A stretch of DNA of 16,727 bases from Pavlovales sp. CCMP2436 (taxonomy: Eukaryota > Haptophyta > Pavlovophyceae > Pavlovales): positions 259,555 through 276,281 of the forward strand of contig MU631352.1 of the NCBI GenBank assembly GCA_026770615.1. The letters are read 5' to 3'. Shown one piece after another: positions 1-9,727 of the stretch. The notes under the pieces were generated by a model. That model saw only the letters and a program-made list of their open reading frames with translations. It did no database searches and had not been told where the DNA came from. The position numbers were made by a program, and so were the translations under genes. The stretch's first letter is position 1. Every line of letters begins with the position of its first letter.

Positions 1-2
1 CG

Positions 3-125
3 CTCGTCAAAGAAATCGCGGCGCAGGGAGGCCGCAAGATGTACGCGCTGATGGGCGTGAGTCCGATGGAGGCGGCCGCGCGCATCAAGAAGCAACTCAT
101 CGACACGATCGGTACCTTTACATGA
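3..125 (+). CDS. Partial GC-rich host-like reading frame at left flank
   Basis: A GC-rich frame is open from the window edge and ends at a TGA at 123-125. Its third codon positions are strongly G/C, unlike the AT-rich genes that follow, so it looks like host coding DNA cut by the virus junction. It reads a soluble, Ala/Lys-rich segment with MYALMGVSPMEAAARIKKQL near the middle. I do not recognise the protein. The last codons run into the viral ATG at 122, so the stop is probably a by-product of the junction and not the native end. Confidence 0.35.
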   Translation, partial: LVKEIAAQGGRKMYALMGVSPMEAAARIKKQLIDTIGTFT

Positions 126-323
126 GATTTTTATCTTCATATGTAGGAAATGATCGACGTGGTAAATCTGCTTTGGATGTTCCTCGTCCCTACAACTTTA
201 CATGTGTTAAGATGTTGTTATACTAATATCAACAAAGATGTTGATACCTCTAATCAGGTGATAATACAAAGAACAGAACAGTTAGCGTGTATAATAATAC
301 AACGCGCCTATCGTGAATATTAA
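122..323 (+). pseudogene. Small viral gene remnant at left end, frameshifted
   Basis: A + strand reading frame starts at ATG 122 with MRFLSSYVGNDRRGKSALDV. It closes at a TAA near 227, but the next frame (+1) is open from there to TAA 321-323 and ends with CIIIQRAYREY. The 202-nt length is one base over a multiple of three, consistent with a single-base insertion around 205-215. The product would be about 66 residues, basic and soluble. Function is unknown. Its stop lies about 10 nt from the probable stop of the convergent LamG gene (333-335), the compact spacing typical of the rest of the element. The true start may lie further left, lost at the junction. Confidence 0.45.
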
Positions 324-332
324 AAAAAATCA

Positions 333-780
333 TTATAAATTTACCATGTCTTCACGATCAAGGTCCTCGTTTGATATGACTACGGTCTGTGCCTACTAAT
401 CGATTGATAACTATCTCGATCTGAGTCCATGCTGTTGTCAAAAGCAAACCATCACTCCCGCTATACGACGCTGAAGCGTTAATTTGCGTATAATTTCCAT
501 TAGCATCGATGAACATGTAAGAAAGCTTGGAATTGCTGATTCGTAGCATCATGCCACGTGATAATTTCCCTGCTCCAATAGTCATTGAATTGACTCCGAG
601 ATCTGTGATTTTTGAAAGCTTACCTATCGTAAATACAGGGGTGTCTTTAGCTGTTGTATTATTTTAATTTATTTTAAAGAACAATCGCATACCTGTAGCG
701 TTTGCTACTTTAGAAGCTATCGATACGTATGTATTTGTTGTGGCAATATTCGCATAAACGGTATACTGATTTAACACTTA
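333..780 (-). pseudogene. C-terminal LamG/concanavalin module of the adhesin, broken
   Basis: This is the last LamG-type module of the long - strand adhesin. The frame is open from about 770 down to a TGA at 358-360, apart from an in-frame TAA at 664-666. Segments such as TPVFTIGKLSKITDLG and SKLSYMFIDANGNYTQ match the module at 3239-3979, which has CQLLICDANGSFTYF at the equivalent place. AWTQIEIVINR fits the strand carrying the conserved Trp. A shift near 385-400 opens a frame ending ISNEDLDREDMVNL with stop 333-335, the likely original end. The module is separated from its upstream half (from about 1138) by a GC-rich insertion. The role is inferred to be glycan or surface binding. The LamG fold is called from pattern, not from a profile search. 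Confidence 0.6.
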
Positions 781-790
781 CATTAATGTA

Positions 791-1137
791 GGGGGGTTCG
801 GGCTGGCGGTACGTTTCAAGTTCAAGTCAGGCTCATCTAAGCGCTCCGACGCAGGCTCCTACGCGCTACGCCGCAGTGGGGAGCTGGTAGAAGTGGTGGA
901 TGATGAGGAAGCCGAAAACAAAGCGCTGGAGTCGCTGCGCAACGCGGGGCCGCCCGACAGTGCGCGAGCAAGCGAGTCCATTGGTAATCCCAGCGGTGAC
1001 GTATCGCTGAGAAGCGATGGGGTTTTGAATGTCGAGAACTCGTTTGCGCGTGCAGGGCGCGAGCCGGGGGCGCGGTGGAAGGACTGGTTGAAGAGGGAGC
1101 CGAAGGAGCCGAGACGTCTAGCGCGAGCGAGTCCACT
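791..1137 (+). mobile_element. GC-rich host/transposon-like insertion inside the LamG gene
   Basis: About 350 nt of GC-rich DNA with sharp edges splits the LamG coding region. On the + strand it has one open frame through the whole block, including GELVEVVDDEEAENKALESL and ARWKDWLKREPKE, which is charged and soluble and could be a retroelement gag-like or host protein fragment. I cannot assign a family. The pentamer ATGTA flanks it (786-790 and 1148-1152), a possible but weak target duplication. A short internal similarity (962-980 and 1121-1135) occurs within it. The frame running past 1137 into viral DNA is accidental. Its base composition matches the two window ends, so it is not viral. 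Confidence 0.55.
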
Positions 1138-2130
1138 TGATACTTATATGTACCCGTATCCTGATCCCAGAGTACTATCAGTATATAGTGTATCAGTCGT
1201 TTCTGTGCCAGATCGTATAAGCGTAATATTTCGACCACTGATATCATTAAGCGTATTATTAAATCGAAATTCTACAAATGATGTAACAACATCCACGATT
1301 TCGCTCGAAAGCTCGTTCGTTCCAAGCCACGCCCTTGGCAAACCGGCTGCGTAAAATATTATACAAATCGGTAGTGCTGTGTAGCTATTATATCTGAAAT
1401 TTATCGTGTTACTCAATCCGGCCGATATTTGGAGAGTAATGGTCATTAACCTGTTTGTCGTCTCGTTGACGAAGGTCGGCGGTAGTTGACTGTAGTATAT
1501 TACGTTTGGCTCAACTATATTAATTATTGATGTTAAACTGATACTACTAGCTCCGTCTGGGTAAATTTTTACGTCTGCCCCACTTGTCGGTTTCGTCCAT
1601 CCGATCTTTGTCCCATTATCAGATGCTACGATAGGTGGATTCGAAAACTGTTTTTTTATGCTATCGTTAATTACCTTAGAAAGCTGTCCCAGATTTTGTA
1701 GGCCTTTTGCTATGAGTTTAAAGAATTTGTCGACGCCGCCTATATCCATTTTCAAACCATCTAACGAAATTTGTGAATTGATAAAAATATCAAATATAAT
1801 AGTAAACGCACTTTGTCCGATGGTTAAAGTCTGATTTGGATCACCGAAACTTAATAAATGTCCAAACGCGACACTATCGCTACAAGTTAAGTAGATTTCC
1901 ATACTGTAAGCATTTACCGGAACGATAACATCTAAAGTAGCACCATCTTCTCTACTATTTGCGTTTGTAGCACTTTCATTATAGGGAATTGCAAAATATA
2001 ACGAAGGACTACGTAATACTAAATTTGGTCCGACAAGATTGTTTAATCCTGTACCACTTTTATACAATAAAGTTATTGGTTTCGCAGCTCTAATATACGG
2101 CGCTAAAATTTTATATTCTTTAGAATAATT
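1138..2130 (-). pseudogene. LamG adhesin segment with linker region and start of last module
   Basis: Continuation of the adhesin. The frame is open from about 2130 down to a TAA at 1144-1146 next to the GC-rich insertion. The first part (about 2130-1290) is a linker of roughly 270 residues with no module I recognise; it has an amphipathic stretch, GGVDKFFKLIAKGLQNLG. The end begins a new LamG-type module with FVEFRFNNTLNDISGRN, the same opening as AEYRFINNMDTSGKN at 4330 and AEFLLYDNKDTSGNQ at 3660. It is in frame with the upstream segment across a TAA at 2131-2133, and I see no convincing start codon at the boundary. That suggests a nonsense break inside one long gene, not two genes. Confidence 0.55.
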
Positions 2131-2895
2131 TTAAAATTCAATTGCTAATCTATTTAACGTTACACACTTGCGCCACATCTTCACATTCGTAAATGATTGA
2201 CCACTTGTATATTTTCGTTGATGGAGTTTAATATTGTATTTTCCGATTATATTTATTGGTTTTGTTAGCTGAACGCTGGCAGAATTTCCATTTATATACA
2301 ACGTTAATAATCTTGTTTTACTTATGGTAAATTCGAATCGAGTCACTCCGCCAAGCGTATAATCAACATTATCAATAATGAGATAATCTAATTCTGTCAT
2401 TGTATTCAGTGTATTAATATCGCAATTTATTGAATTTGTTCCATGAATATTTTGAAAATCAAACGATAAACCTCTGATGAATTCTAATTCTGAAAGCATC
2501 GGACTGTCCAATATTGTAGCGAATCCAATACTGAGTATCAAATCGTATGAATACGGTACAACGTTATTGTTAATATATATATACGAAATAGTATAGTCTT
2601 TTACATCAAACCTGTTAAGATCTCGTAAAGCAAATTGGACGTTTGTGTTATCATTAATAGTGAAATTTTCGACTTTAATACTCTGTAAATATGCAGTATC
2701 TAAGTATATTAATACGGTGCTACTTGTCGTTGGGCTTGATAATAGACCAATGACGTCGTACAACGCTAATAAAGACCCCTTAAACCATGCCGTCGGTGGT
2801 ATACTTATATTTGAAATCTATCGCACCAGACAACAGGACGTTTTGTTTGCTTATTAACGATGCCCTTATTAAAAAACTGCTGTAATTATTATGAA
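2131..2895 (-). pseudogene. LamG-type module of the adhesin, frameshifted
   Basis: The third LamG-type module. The frame from 2763 to the TAA at 2131-2133 ends FTNVKMWRKCVTLNRLA, which matches the closing strand of the other modules (LSNIKIWLND near 3055 and LSNFKIFLKP near 3725). The region 2895-2770 is open in another frame (LLSGAIDFKYKYTTDG). One indel around 2780-2790 therefore breaks the module. Composition is rich in Ile, Asn, Thr and Tyr and beta-strand-like, with no Cys pairs. It is in frame with the module upstream across TAA 2900-2902. It is probably a surface-binding domain of the virion fibre protein, by analogy with LamG domains in viral and phage fibres. Confidence 0.55.
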
Positions 2896-2899
2896 AATT

Positions 2900-4111
2900 T
2901 TAATAAGCATTATTAATAGTCTTAACTCTGAAATCCACATATTTCTGTGTTTGCTTGACTATTGACATAGTCATCGGTGGATCGATAGCATCTAATCGTC
3001 TATTTTCGATATCGCTCGATGTTATCGTATCATTTAACCATATTTTTATATTAGATAAATACGGGCTATCTGTATAGTTGCCAGTTATCTTAAATTGGTT
3101 TATATCACTACTTACACTACCTATAACTAGTGTAGTAGTGATAGTATTACTACCATTAGTGGTGACAAAAACACCATCAGACCAACATTTTATTTGAACC
3201 TTCGAACCTGATGCGGCTGTTTGAAAAACCAAATTTGTTCATTTCGTAGCACTGAGTTCGAGAGATGTCACAAAATACGTAAAGCTTCCATTGGCGTCGC
3301 ATATCAACAATTGGCATCTGTTATTATTGATAACTCTAAGAAAAAGTCCAGTTCCTGATGAATTCGTGCTCCCACCCGAATATGTTGTATTTATTTGAGT
3401 ACCGAATCCTAACACCGATGAGCTTTGGTTTGTATTCGTTTGAAAAAATTTTATATCAAAGCTAATCGTTAAACCTGTTCCTCCAGTGGTTGATGATACG
3501 GTTATTCGTGATAAATCACTTATAGTAGTTGACATATCACCACGTCTAAAATATTGTTTTCCATCGATATCTCTACCTTGTTCGAGTATTGTACCCGAAA
3601 GATGGGATTGGTTACCGCTGGTATCTTTATTATCATATAGTAAAAATTCAGCGAATGGTGTTTCGATTGCCAGAGTTAAATAAACTATTAACGATTCTGA
3701 CAATGTCGGCTTTAAGAATATTTTGAAATTAGATAAATAAGAAGTACTTGCGTATATTTGTAATAAATTTGTTTTTAAATAAGTGGCTGTAAATAATCTT
3801 AACAACGTTATAACGGCACCACTCGCTACATACGTTTGTAAGATATTATCGATATATATATCAACTTGTCCAATATCAGATATAACTACGTCGTAATGTC
3901 TCCAGATATTTATCGTATTGGATATATCTAACGTAAACGTTCGTCGAAACGTGCCTAATCTACTAAATCTAACTCTCATATTTGTAGAATTAAATAAAAT
4001 ACTAATTCCTTCGCTTTCGCTTTCTGTATTGCTTGCAGTTGTAAAGTCATAGTAGTCTCCTATCGAAAATATCTTTTGATATCCTGAGTCCGATTTTTTT
4101 TTTAAATCGAA
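2900..4111 (-). pseudogene. Two tandem LamG/concanavalin modules, nonsense-broken
   Basis: This segment covers most of the first LamG-type module and all of the second. It is a single frame from about 4090 to TAA 2900-2902, interrupted by a TGA at 3239-3241. The first module ends LSNFKIFLKP (about 3725). The second runs from AEFLLYDNKDTSGNQ (about 3660) to LSNIKIWLND (about 3055). The TGA falls where LamG modules carry a conserved Trp (compare AWTQIEIV at about 440), so a TGG-to-TGA change is the simplest reading. A TAA at 4112-4114 separates it in frame from the start of the first module. Typical LamG features are visible: a SFDIKF strand, a TGLFLRV strand and a terminal KI(W/F)L strand. Confidence 0.6.
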
Positions 4112-6632
4112 TTAAATTACCATACCACTATTACATCCTGTAATCGATCCAAATATAGTACGTTGCATTGTAACCGGATCCATCAATGTCTCTACCATGC
4201 CGTCATCGAATTGAATATATGCTTTATCAGTCAACGGTTCAATTTTATATAAATCTTCAGACAAACCTGTATAAGTTAAATAGTTATTTTTACCGCTCGT
4301 ATCCATATTATTTATGAAACGGTACTCGGCAAAAGCTGACCCAAGTCTGTTAACTATTGGCTCTGCTGTCAGATTGACGAACAGTACCAACCGGGATTTG
4401 TTGATTAAATGGTAAGCGTAAACTGTATAAATCTAAATTTCGATTTGTTATAAACGCATCAAATTGTTGAGAATAATTGGCTTTCAAAGATTTAAGATTT
4501 GACACAACTGGAACGCATGTATAATCAGAAATTGTAATATTTGCGCTTCAATATTTTCAATATTTGGCGTGGATATAATACCAGTAAAATTAGCTCCTGA
4601 TAAGTTTGCTTTTTGTAGAAGCTTAAAATCGTTGTTTATGATGCTTTCCTTCAAATTTATTTTATCGTTAAGTGATAAAGCATATACATCACTAGCTAAT
4701 GATCGAATATTTAGATTACTAATATTGCTATTGGTTACAATATTAGAACTGTTAAAATCGCTTTGATTTGTTTTTAAAGATATATTGCTATTGCTAAAAA
4801 TATTATTTAAATTATAATCGGTTGCGTTTACTTTGAGTAACAGATTACTTGATACATTAATTATATTCGAATCATATCGTAAATTTGAACTATTAATATT
4901 ACTGCTTAAAATAGTAAAATCGCTTTGGTTCGTTTTGAGTAACAGATTACTTGAAGCATTAATATTATTCGAATCATATAACAAATTTGAACTATTCACA
5001 TTTCTGTTTCAAATTGTAATATCTGTAGTATTAGTTTTGAGTGATATATTACTATTCGTCAGCCGCCAGCTTGAATCCCTATCAGTCAATATATTACTAT
5101 TGATCACAATATTATTAGTGTTATAATCGCTCGTATTCACTTTCAATAATATATTTGAATCGTATTAAAAATTTGAAGAATTAACAATATTAATTAAAAT
5201 TGTAAAATCTGTAGTATTCGTTTTGAGTGATATATTGCTGGTATTTATAGCCATCGAATTCGTTATATTACTGTTGTTATTATTGTATGTAGCTAAATCG
5301 ACTTTCAACGACATCAGGCCGTCTGATTCTGACTTTGTATAGCGATTATCAAAACTTATATTAGCGTTATATTTGTATTCATCAAAATTCATGATCGGTA
5401 ATTTACTTGGCAATAGATTGTTAATACCAACAATGTTAAGTGTATTTAATAAAATTGCTGTCCCGGCTATAACGAAACCTAATGCGTTCGTTGTCGATAA
5501 AACAAGTGCCGATATTCCTATGTTGCTCGCTGTTGTTACATTGCTATTTATTTGATTAAACCTTAATTATAATCGGTGACATTATGTTTAAGATTGACAC
5601 TATTATCATATCGAAATATTTGAAGAATTAACGATTTTTCTAAAAACATTGTGATCCGAAATATTAAATTTTAATGCCAAATTGCTTGCTATATTTACAT
5701 TTTTTGTATTGTATAATGTAGTGCTTAATTTCGTATTGATATTAGAAGTATTTGACGAAACCACATTCGACAGATTTATAAAATCCTGGTCATTAACTAC
5801 TGAACTGGTTGGTCTATTTTGTAATTCTAAAATGTTCGAATCGTATTGAATATTTGATGTATTAATGACATTACTTAGTGTTAAATAATGACCTGTTGAC
5901 TTTATACGATAAATATGTATCAGTATCCTGGCTTGTATAATAATTTACAAATTTGCTGGTATTTGATGTAATCATATTATCATGTCTGATATTTGACGAT
6001 TTTACGATTGATTAATCTACCTTTGTATCAATTAACGTTGTGATGTCGACAATATCATGCTTTATAACATCAATAGCATTAGAATTTGAAATAACTCTAC
6101 CGTCTTAATTCAAGAAATCTTCGTCGATTTTATTCACGACTTGGCCGCCTAATGTCATACCGCCTGATATTAAAGTCGCACCGACAATGTTTTTGATATC
6201 GCCAAGTTCGTTAAGGATAGTATTAATTACTGCGTTAGCTGCATCCTGAAGCAAATCTTTTATAGCTTGAGTTGTGAAATAATTATTAAATTGTCCTTTT
6301 GATAAGTATGTATTTTCTATATTGTTGTTTTGAGAATTCTCTGAAGTAATATATTCGGATGACTAGAGTCTCAGATTAATAGCTTCATTTGATGTTGTCA
6401 ATTCTGTATTTATAACAGATATTTTACTATCTAAAATTCCTATATTTCCGTTTGTTACTTCTTAATTTCCGTTTGTTATACTAATAGATGAATCTATTAG
6501 ACCTAGTTGGTTATTTGTTTCTCTTTTAAACACATTTAACGAACTGCCTAATGCTGTTATATTACATGTGTTCGAATTTGTAATAGCCGTTAATTCGTTG
6601 AACACTTGCTCTCCGAAAACCGAGATCTTATA
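4112..6632 (-). pseudogene. Repetitive fibre stalk of the adhesin, multiply broken
   Basis: This is the N-terminal part of the adhesin, read leftwards from about 6632. Roughly 700 residues are dominated by degenerate repeats of the type SNLLYDSNNINASSNLLLK and TNQSDFTILSSNINSSN, with a period near 33 residues; similar Asn/Ser-rich repeats form trimeric beta-helical fibres in viruses. Two non-repeat islands occur: LLQDAANAVINTILNELGD (about 6260-6200) and a hydrophobic stretch, ALGFVIAGTAILL (about 5490-5450). The stalk passes into the first LamG module (AEYRFINNMDTSGKN, about 4330). Breaks seen: in-frame stops near 6463, 6366, 6106, 6012, 5165 and 5009-5011, and frameshifts near 5910, 5610, 5565, 4540 and 4380. 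No ATG is visible at the upstream end, so the start codon is lost or non-standard. Confidence 0.65.
5058..5091 (+). repeat. 34-nt remnant shared with the insertion in the primase gene
   Basis: This segment matches the reverse complement of 15299-15332 with two mismatches in 34. On the - strand it adds the in-frame residues LTDRDSSWRLT between two copies of NSNI in the fibre repeats, and the 12-nt word AATAGTAATATA flanks it on both sides. It is GC-richer than its surroundings. It looks like a footprint of the same foreign sequence that sits in the primase gene, though the flanking repeat could also be native fibre repeat. Confidence 0.6.
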
Positions 6633-6670
6633 ATATAGCGGAGATTTTTTTTTCTATACCGTTTATATAT
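6633..6670. promoter_or_regulatory. Divergent intergenic region between fibre gene and lipase
   Basis: About 40 nt of very AT-rich DNA lie between two divergent genes. On the + side TTTATATAT directly precedes the lipase ATG at 6671. A run of nine T lies at 6645-6653. It probably holds both promoters, with very short untranslated leaders. Confidence 0.4.
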
Positions 6671-7357
6671 ATGTTTGGACAAATTAGAAAACAACGAGAT
6701 TCATTTTTTGGTAGACCTACTAAAAGTGGTTATTTATTCAATAGGTATATGAATACTGGATCGAATAAATCTATATCTATAAATCCTATTGTTGAACAAA
6801 ACCCACTATTAGAAAATTCGATGATATACTTAAAAATTTCCTACAGTGATCAGGATGCTATGGAAAAAATGAAAATTATCGGTTACGATCATGATGTTGA
6901 TACATCAAATAATGAAACCAATGTTTATACCAGAGATGGAAAAGCTTTGATATTACACCGAGGTAGTTCGAATTCTAAATATTTTTTAATAAGTGATATT
7001 TTACTTGCTTTTAATTATTCGAGTTTAGACCCACGTGTATGGTCTGCTAAGAAAATTACAAGACAGACGCAACTAAAATATAATACTATCCCTGACCACG
7101 TTGGTCATAGCTTGGGGGATTGGTTGGCTGAAATATGCGCTGATCCTATGGCGTTTATTCGGACTTATAATAAAGGTGCTTCGCCATACCATCTAACTAA
7201 ACCAAGATCACCAAGACAGGTAGATATTCGTACACGTGGGGATTTGGTTAGTTTATTAAGTAAATTTCAAAACAGTAATTCGCTAACTATAGAAAACAAA
7301 GGTAAGGGTTTTTTAGACGCACATAATTTAAACAATCTAGATTATTCTTTATGTTAG
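6671..7357 (+). CDS. Class 3 (alpha/beta-hydrolase) lipase-like protein
   Basis: Intact 228-residue frame from ATG 6671 to TAG 7355-7357, the best preserved large gene here. The nucleophile elbow VGHSLGDW (residues 144-151, Ser147) is the lipase pentapeptide G-H-S-L-G; a following Gly is usual where this has Asp150. The strand ALILHRGSS (92-100) resembles the VvxHRGT region that carries the oxyanion loop. Candidate acid Asp191 lies in RTRGDLVSLL and candidate base His218 in LDAHNLNNL, both in the order of class 3 lipases. No signal peptide is seen. Lipases of this class occur in some PLVs and virophages. The substrate is unknown; a role in membrane breach at entry or exit is an inference. It is one of few + strand genes and overlaps the minor capsid stop by 9 nt, tail to tail. 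Confidence 0.75.
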   Translation: MFGQIRKQRDSFFGRPTKSGYLFNRYMNTGSNKSISINPIVEQNPLLENSMIYLKISYSDQDAMEKMKIIGYDHDVDTSNNETNVYTRDGKALILHRGSSNSKYFLISDILLAFNYSSLDPRVWSAKKITRQTQLKYNTIPDHVGHSLGDWLAEICADPMAFIRTYNKGASPYHLTKPRSPRQVDIRTRGDLVSLLSKFQNSNSLTIENKGKGFLDAHNLNNLDYSLC

Positions 7358-8087
7358 TGCGAATGTATTGTAAAACGGTAAAGGAGTAAAATTCTCATCG
7401 GTCATTTCGATATCAATATAATCGATAGAATTGTTACGTAATGGTTGAGTAATAAAAGGGCGTTCAAATGGGATAATGTCGCCATAATTTGCGTTATTCG
7501 CTATAGATGCTATGATTTTTCTGGACGTCATCAGACTGCTGTCATTCGAGTTATCTGATTGTAAAGATTTGTTAGAACATATGTCAATCTGTTTTGGGAA
7601 AAGGATGTCCCAAGTCCCGAGTGTTTTCGTGGTACCTACATATGGGACTGTTAAAGATTGAATACAATTACCTAAACGTAGCGCTAATCCCGTCGGGAGA
7701 ATTGTTAAATCTAATGAGGTTTTTGTGTTATCGATAGACATGATTCGCGTAGTAGCAGAGAAAACTGTGAATGTTAACGGATTTGGAAAAGATACACCAG
7801 TATCAGTACGAATAGCCGATTTTGATGACATGGCTGCTGTTATCGCTCCAACATCTGAATAAAACCCTGAGTCTATCGTAAGTGTATAAAAAACGGTTGG
7901 TGTTTGTGTATAGAAAAACGTCAGTGTTTGGCCTTCTCCGTACACATTTGGGAATTGTCGAGACATTTGATTTAACTGACCTGGGTACGATCGAATTGTC
8001 AAAATTCCACTGGAATTTACCGACGGCAGGGTCATTAATATCACTCGTTTGGCTTGAAAGAAATAATGGGTATGGTGCGTTATCCAT
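7349..8087 (-). pseudogene. Minor capsid (penton-like) protein, one frameshift
   Basis: The gene starts at ATG 8085-8087 (MDNAPYPLFLSSQTSDINDP) and stops at TAA 7349-7351. The start frame covers about the first 45 codons. A one-base shift around 7945-7955 moves to the frame reading NVYGEGQTLTFFYTQTPTVF, which then stays open to the end. Total length about 245 residues. The layout fits PLV/virophage minor capsid proteins: an N-terminal segment with FQWNFDNSIVPRS, a central TLTIDSGFYSDVGAITAAM motif (the typical I-x-x-G-x-Y stretch), and a C-terminal NNSIDYIDIEMTDENFTPLP strand. It would form the pentameric vertices with the major capsid protein. It begins 23 nt after the stop of the upstream gene, with TATATATA just before its ATG. 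Confidence 0.7.
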
Positions 8088-8100
8088 GTCTATATATAAG
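8088..8100 (-). promoter_or_regulatory. TATA-like box just upstream of the minor capsid start
   Basis: Read on the - strand, CTTATATATAGAC directly precedes the ATG at 8087. The same TATATA-type word stands a few bases before the starts at 6671, 9709, 11284 and 15878, so it is probably the viral core promoter. Confidence 0.45.
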
Positions 8101-8109
8101 AGGATATTT

Positions 8110-8962
8110 TTATTTATTGCGATTATAAACTTCGGGTTTATTAGCAATATAATTTATAGTTGTGGATTTACTAACTTTGAATTTTTCTTTCACATTATCA
8201 ACTATTGAGTTCATATTTCTATCTGGTAATGTATCAATATATTTTTTAATTTCAATAAAGTTTTATCAAGATAAGCCGATGCTAATTTACCGGTAAGCAA
8301 CGAACTGCGTTTTATTACAAAAAGTTTTTCTACTGGTTCTTGTGGGATTTTCGGAAAATTTTCAGATATATCGCTACGATTAAAATTTTCGATTGATGAT
8401 AACAAAGATTTACGAACCGCCGCTTTATCAACACGTGGTTTTAAAGCGCGATTTGTTAAACGTGCTCCCTCTTCTTTAACGGTTGTTTCCAAAAGATTGC
8501 GTCGTTGTTTTTCTAATTCATTCATTCGACTATCATAATTCGTAGCCAATACGTTTGTTCGTCCATTGAAAGGATTTTTACTTACCATGTTATAGCCTAA
8601 TATTGCAGGACGGACTGTTTCGTTTTCAAATCCATTGTGACCGACGATATTACCGTAAATTGGGACTTCGCTTACAATTGGTTGTGGTTCTTCAAGTCGA
8701 ACAGGTTTTAGAGGCTCTTTAAAAAGCCACCGTTCCATCATAGTAGTAATTGGTTGATCTTCGACAGTAAAGCCTTTTGCTACATACTCTCATTGTAATG
8801 AGTAACGACTTCTTGCTCGACCGGTGGAGTACGTCATGATTTTACCTACATATCGTCGATTGAAAGCGCCTTTATACGGTTTACCATTTAACAGAAAATT
8901 ATATTTAGAATTTGGATAGTGTCTTTTTTCCAACCATTTAATTTAACGAAAGAGTCGGACAT
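8110..8962 (-). pseudogene. Unknown virion-type protein, frameshifts and one nonsense codon
   Basis: The gene starts at ATG 8960-8962 (MSDSFVKLNGW) and probably ended at TAA 8110-8112, about 283 residues. Three breaks are visible: a missing base in the six-T run at 8924-8929 (an A run in the gene), a TGA at 8790-8792 between LQ and EYVAKGF, and a shift near 8256-8262. The long middle frame starts MMERWLFKEPLKPVRLEEPQ and contains a charged helical stretch, RMNELEKQRRNLLETTVKEE. The C-terminal end, NSIVDNVKEKFKVSKSTTIN, might be a small helix-turn-helix. I recognise no family. Its place between minor capsid and ATPase suggests a structural or assembly role. Confidence 0.5.
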
Positions 8963-8989
8963 ATCTATACTATGAAGAGATATTTATTA

Positions 8990-9709
8990 TTATTGTATTG
9001 TTAAACGGTTGAATCTATTATAGACATTACCATCTTCATCGATAAACATAAACACTTGATCTTTTTTTGTTTGGTCTGGTTTTTATATATGTTTTAAATA
9101 TGCTTCGAAATCTTTGCTGTTTATATTCACTTCGTCTGTTATTGACATGATTTCTTTTTTTTTGCCTGGTCTGAATATTATAAAATTATTGATTCTTTTA
9201 TGAATTAATAGGGACGCTTGTATATATGATTGAACGATTAACCATTAAGACATACGTAAATGCCTTCGATTACACAAGAATCTTACCAATGTCCGTTGGA
9301 GTTCGATATTTTCCATCGAGGCGGCCATATCGTTCATGATAACGTGACTATTTTTATTATTTTTAGCATTATTTTCGATTTACTGTTCGACTTGAGTAAT
9401 TGTATTATATGTAAGTTCATGATACAGACGACTATGATTTGTAAATGGTGAATTTTCCATAGACTTAAAAGAGTTTTCTGGTATAAATAAATATACATAA
9501 TCGGATGCATTTTTATAAATTGGCGGAGATGTTTGCGTCAGAAACGCCGTAAGCATACTCGATTTCCCGCTTTCGGGACCACCGCTAAACATTAGGCTAT
9601 GGCTTTTGTTGCTTAGGGGTTTTGGTATTTGTGGATGCAGTAGACCATCAACGTTGAATTTAGCGATTGTTAGCGGGATATCATTCTTTTCTATTTCTAA
9701 GATACTCAT
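8990..9709 (-). pseudogene. A32-like (FtsK/HerA) genome-packaging ATPase, three in-frame stops
   Basis: ATPase that drives viral DNA into the capsid. The frame runs from ATG 9707-9709 to TAA 8990-8992, 239 residues, the usual size for PLV/virophage packaging ATPases, with no frameshift. Walker A is SGGPESGKSS (residues 42-51). Walker B is at about 123-127 as VIMND; the family usually has two acidic residues, so the first is Asn here. The arginine/histidine motif NRRHLRMS (147-154) and a C-terminal FMFIDEDGNVYNRFN also fit. TAA codons interrupt it at 9380-9382, 9245-9247 and 9083-9085. The gene begins 18 nt after the major capsid stop, and capsid-ATPase adjacency is common in these viruses. 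Confidence 0.78.
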
Positions 9710-9719
9710 TTAATATATC
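9710..9719 (-). promoter_or_regulatory. TATA-like box before the ATPase start
   Basis: On the - strand GATATATTAA sits immediately before the ATG at 9709, inside the 18-nt gap after the major capsid stop. It matches the TATA-type words before other starts in the element. Confidence 0.35.
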
Positions 9720-9727
9720 GAAATGTT

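Noticed and set aside
893..1354. 153-residue + strand frame as a real gene
   Set aside because: It runs from the GC-rich insertion straight into viral DNA whose coding strand is -; only the GC-rich part (to about 1137) can be meaningful.
4569..5126. Leu-rich + strand frames in the fibre region as membrane proteins
   Set aside because: They are antisense shadows of the Asn/Ser-rich fibre repeats on the - strand.
7882..8208. + strand 108-residue frame with a hydrophobic end
   Set aside because: It lies antisense to the minor capsid gene and the end of the gene upstream, whose protein motifs are convincing.
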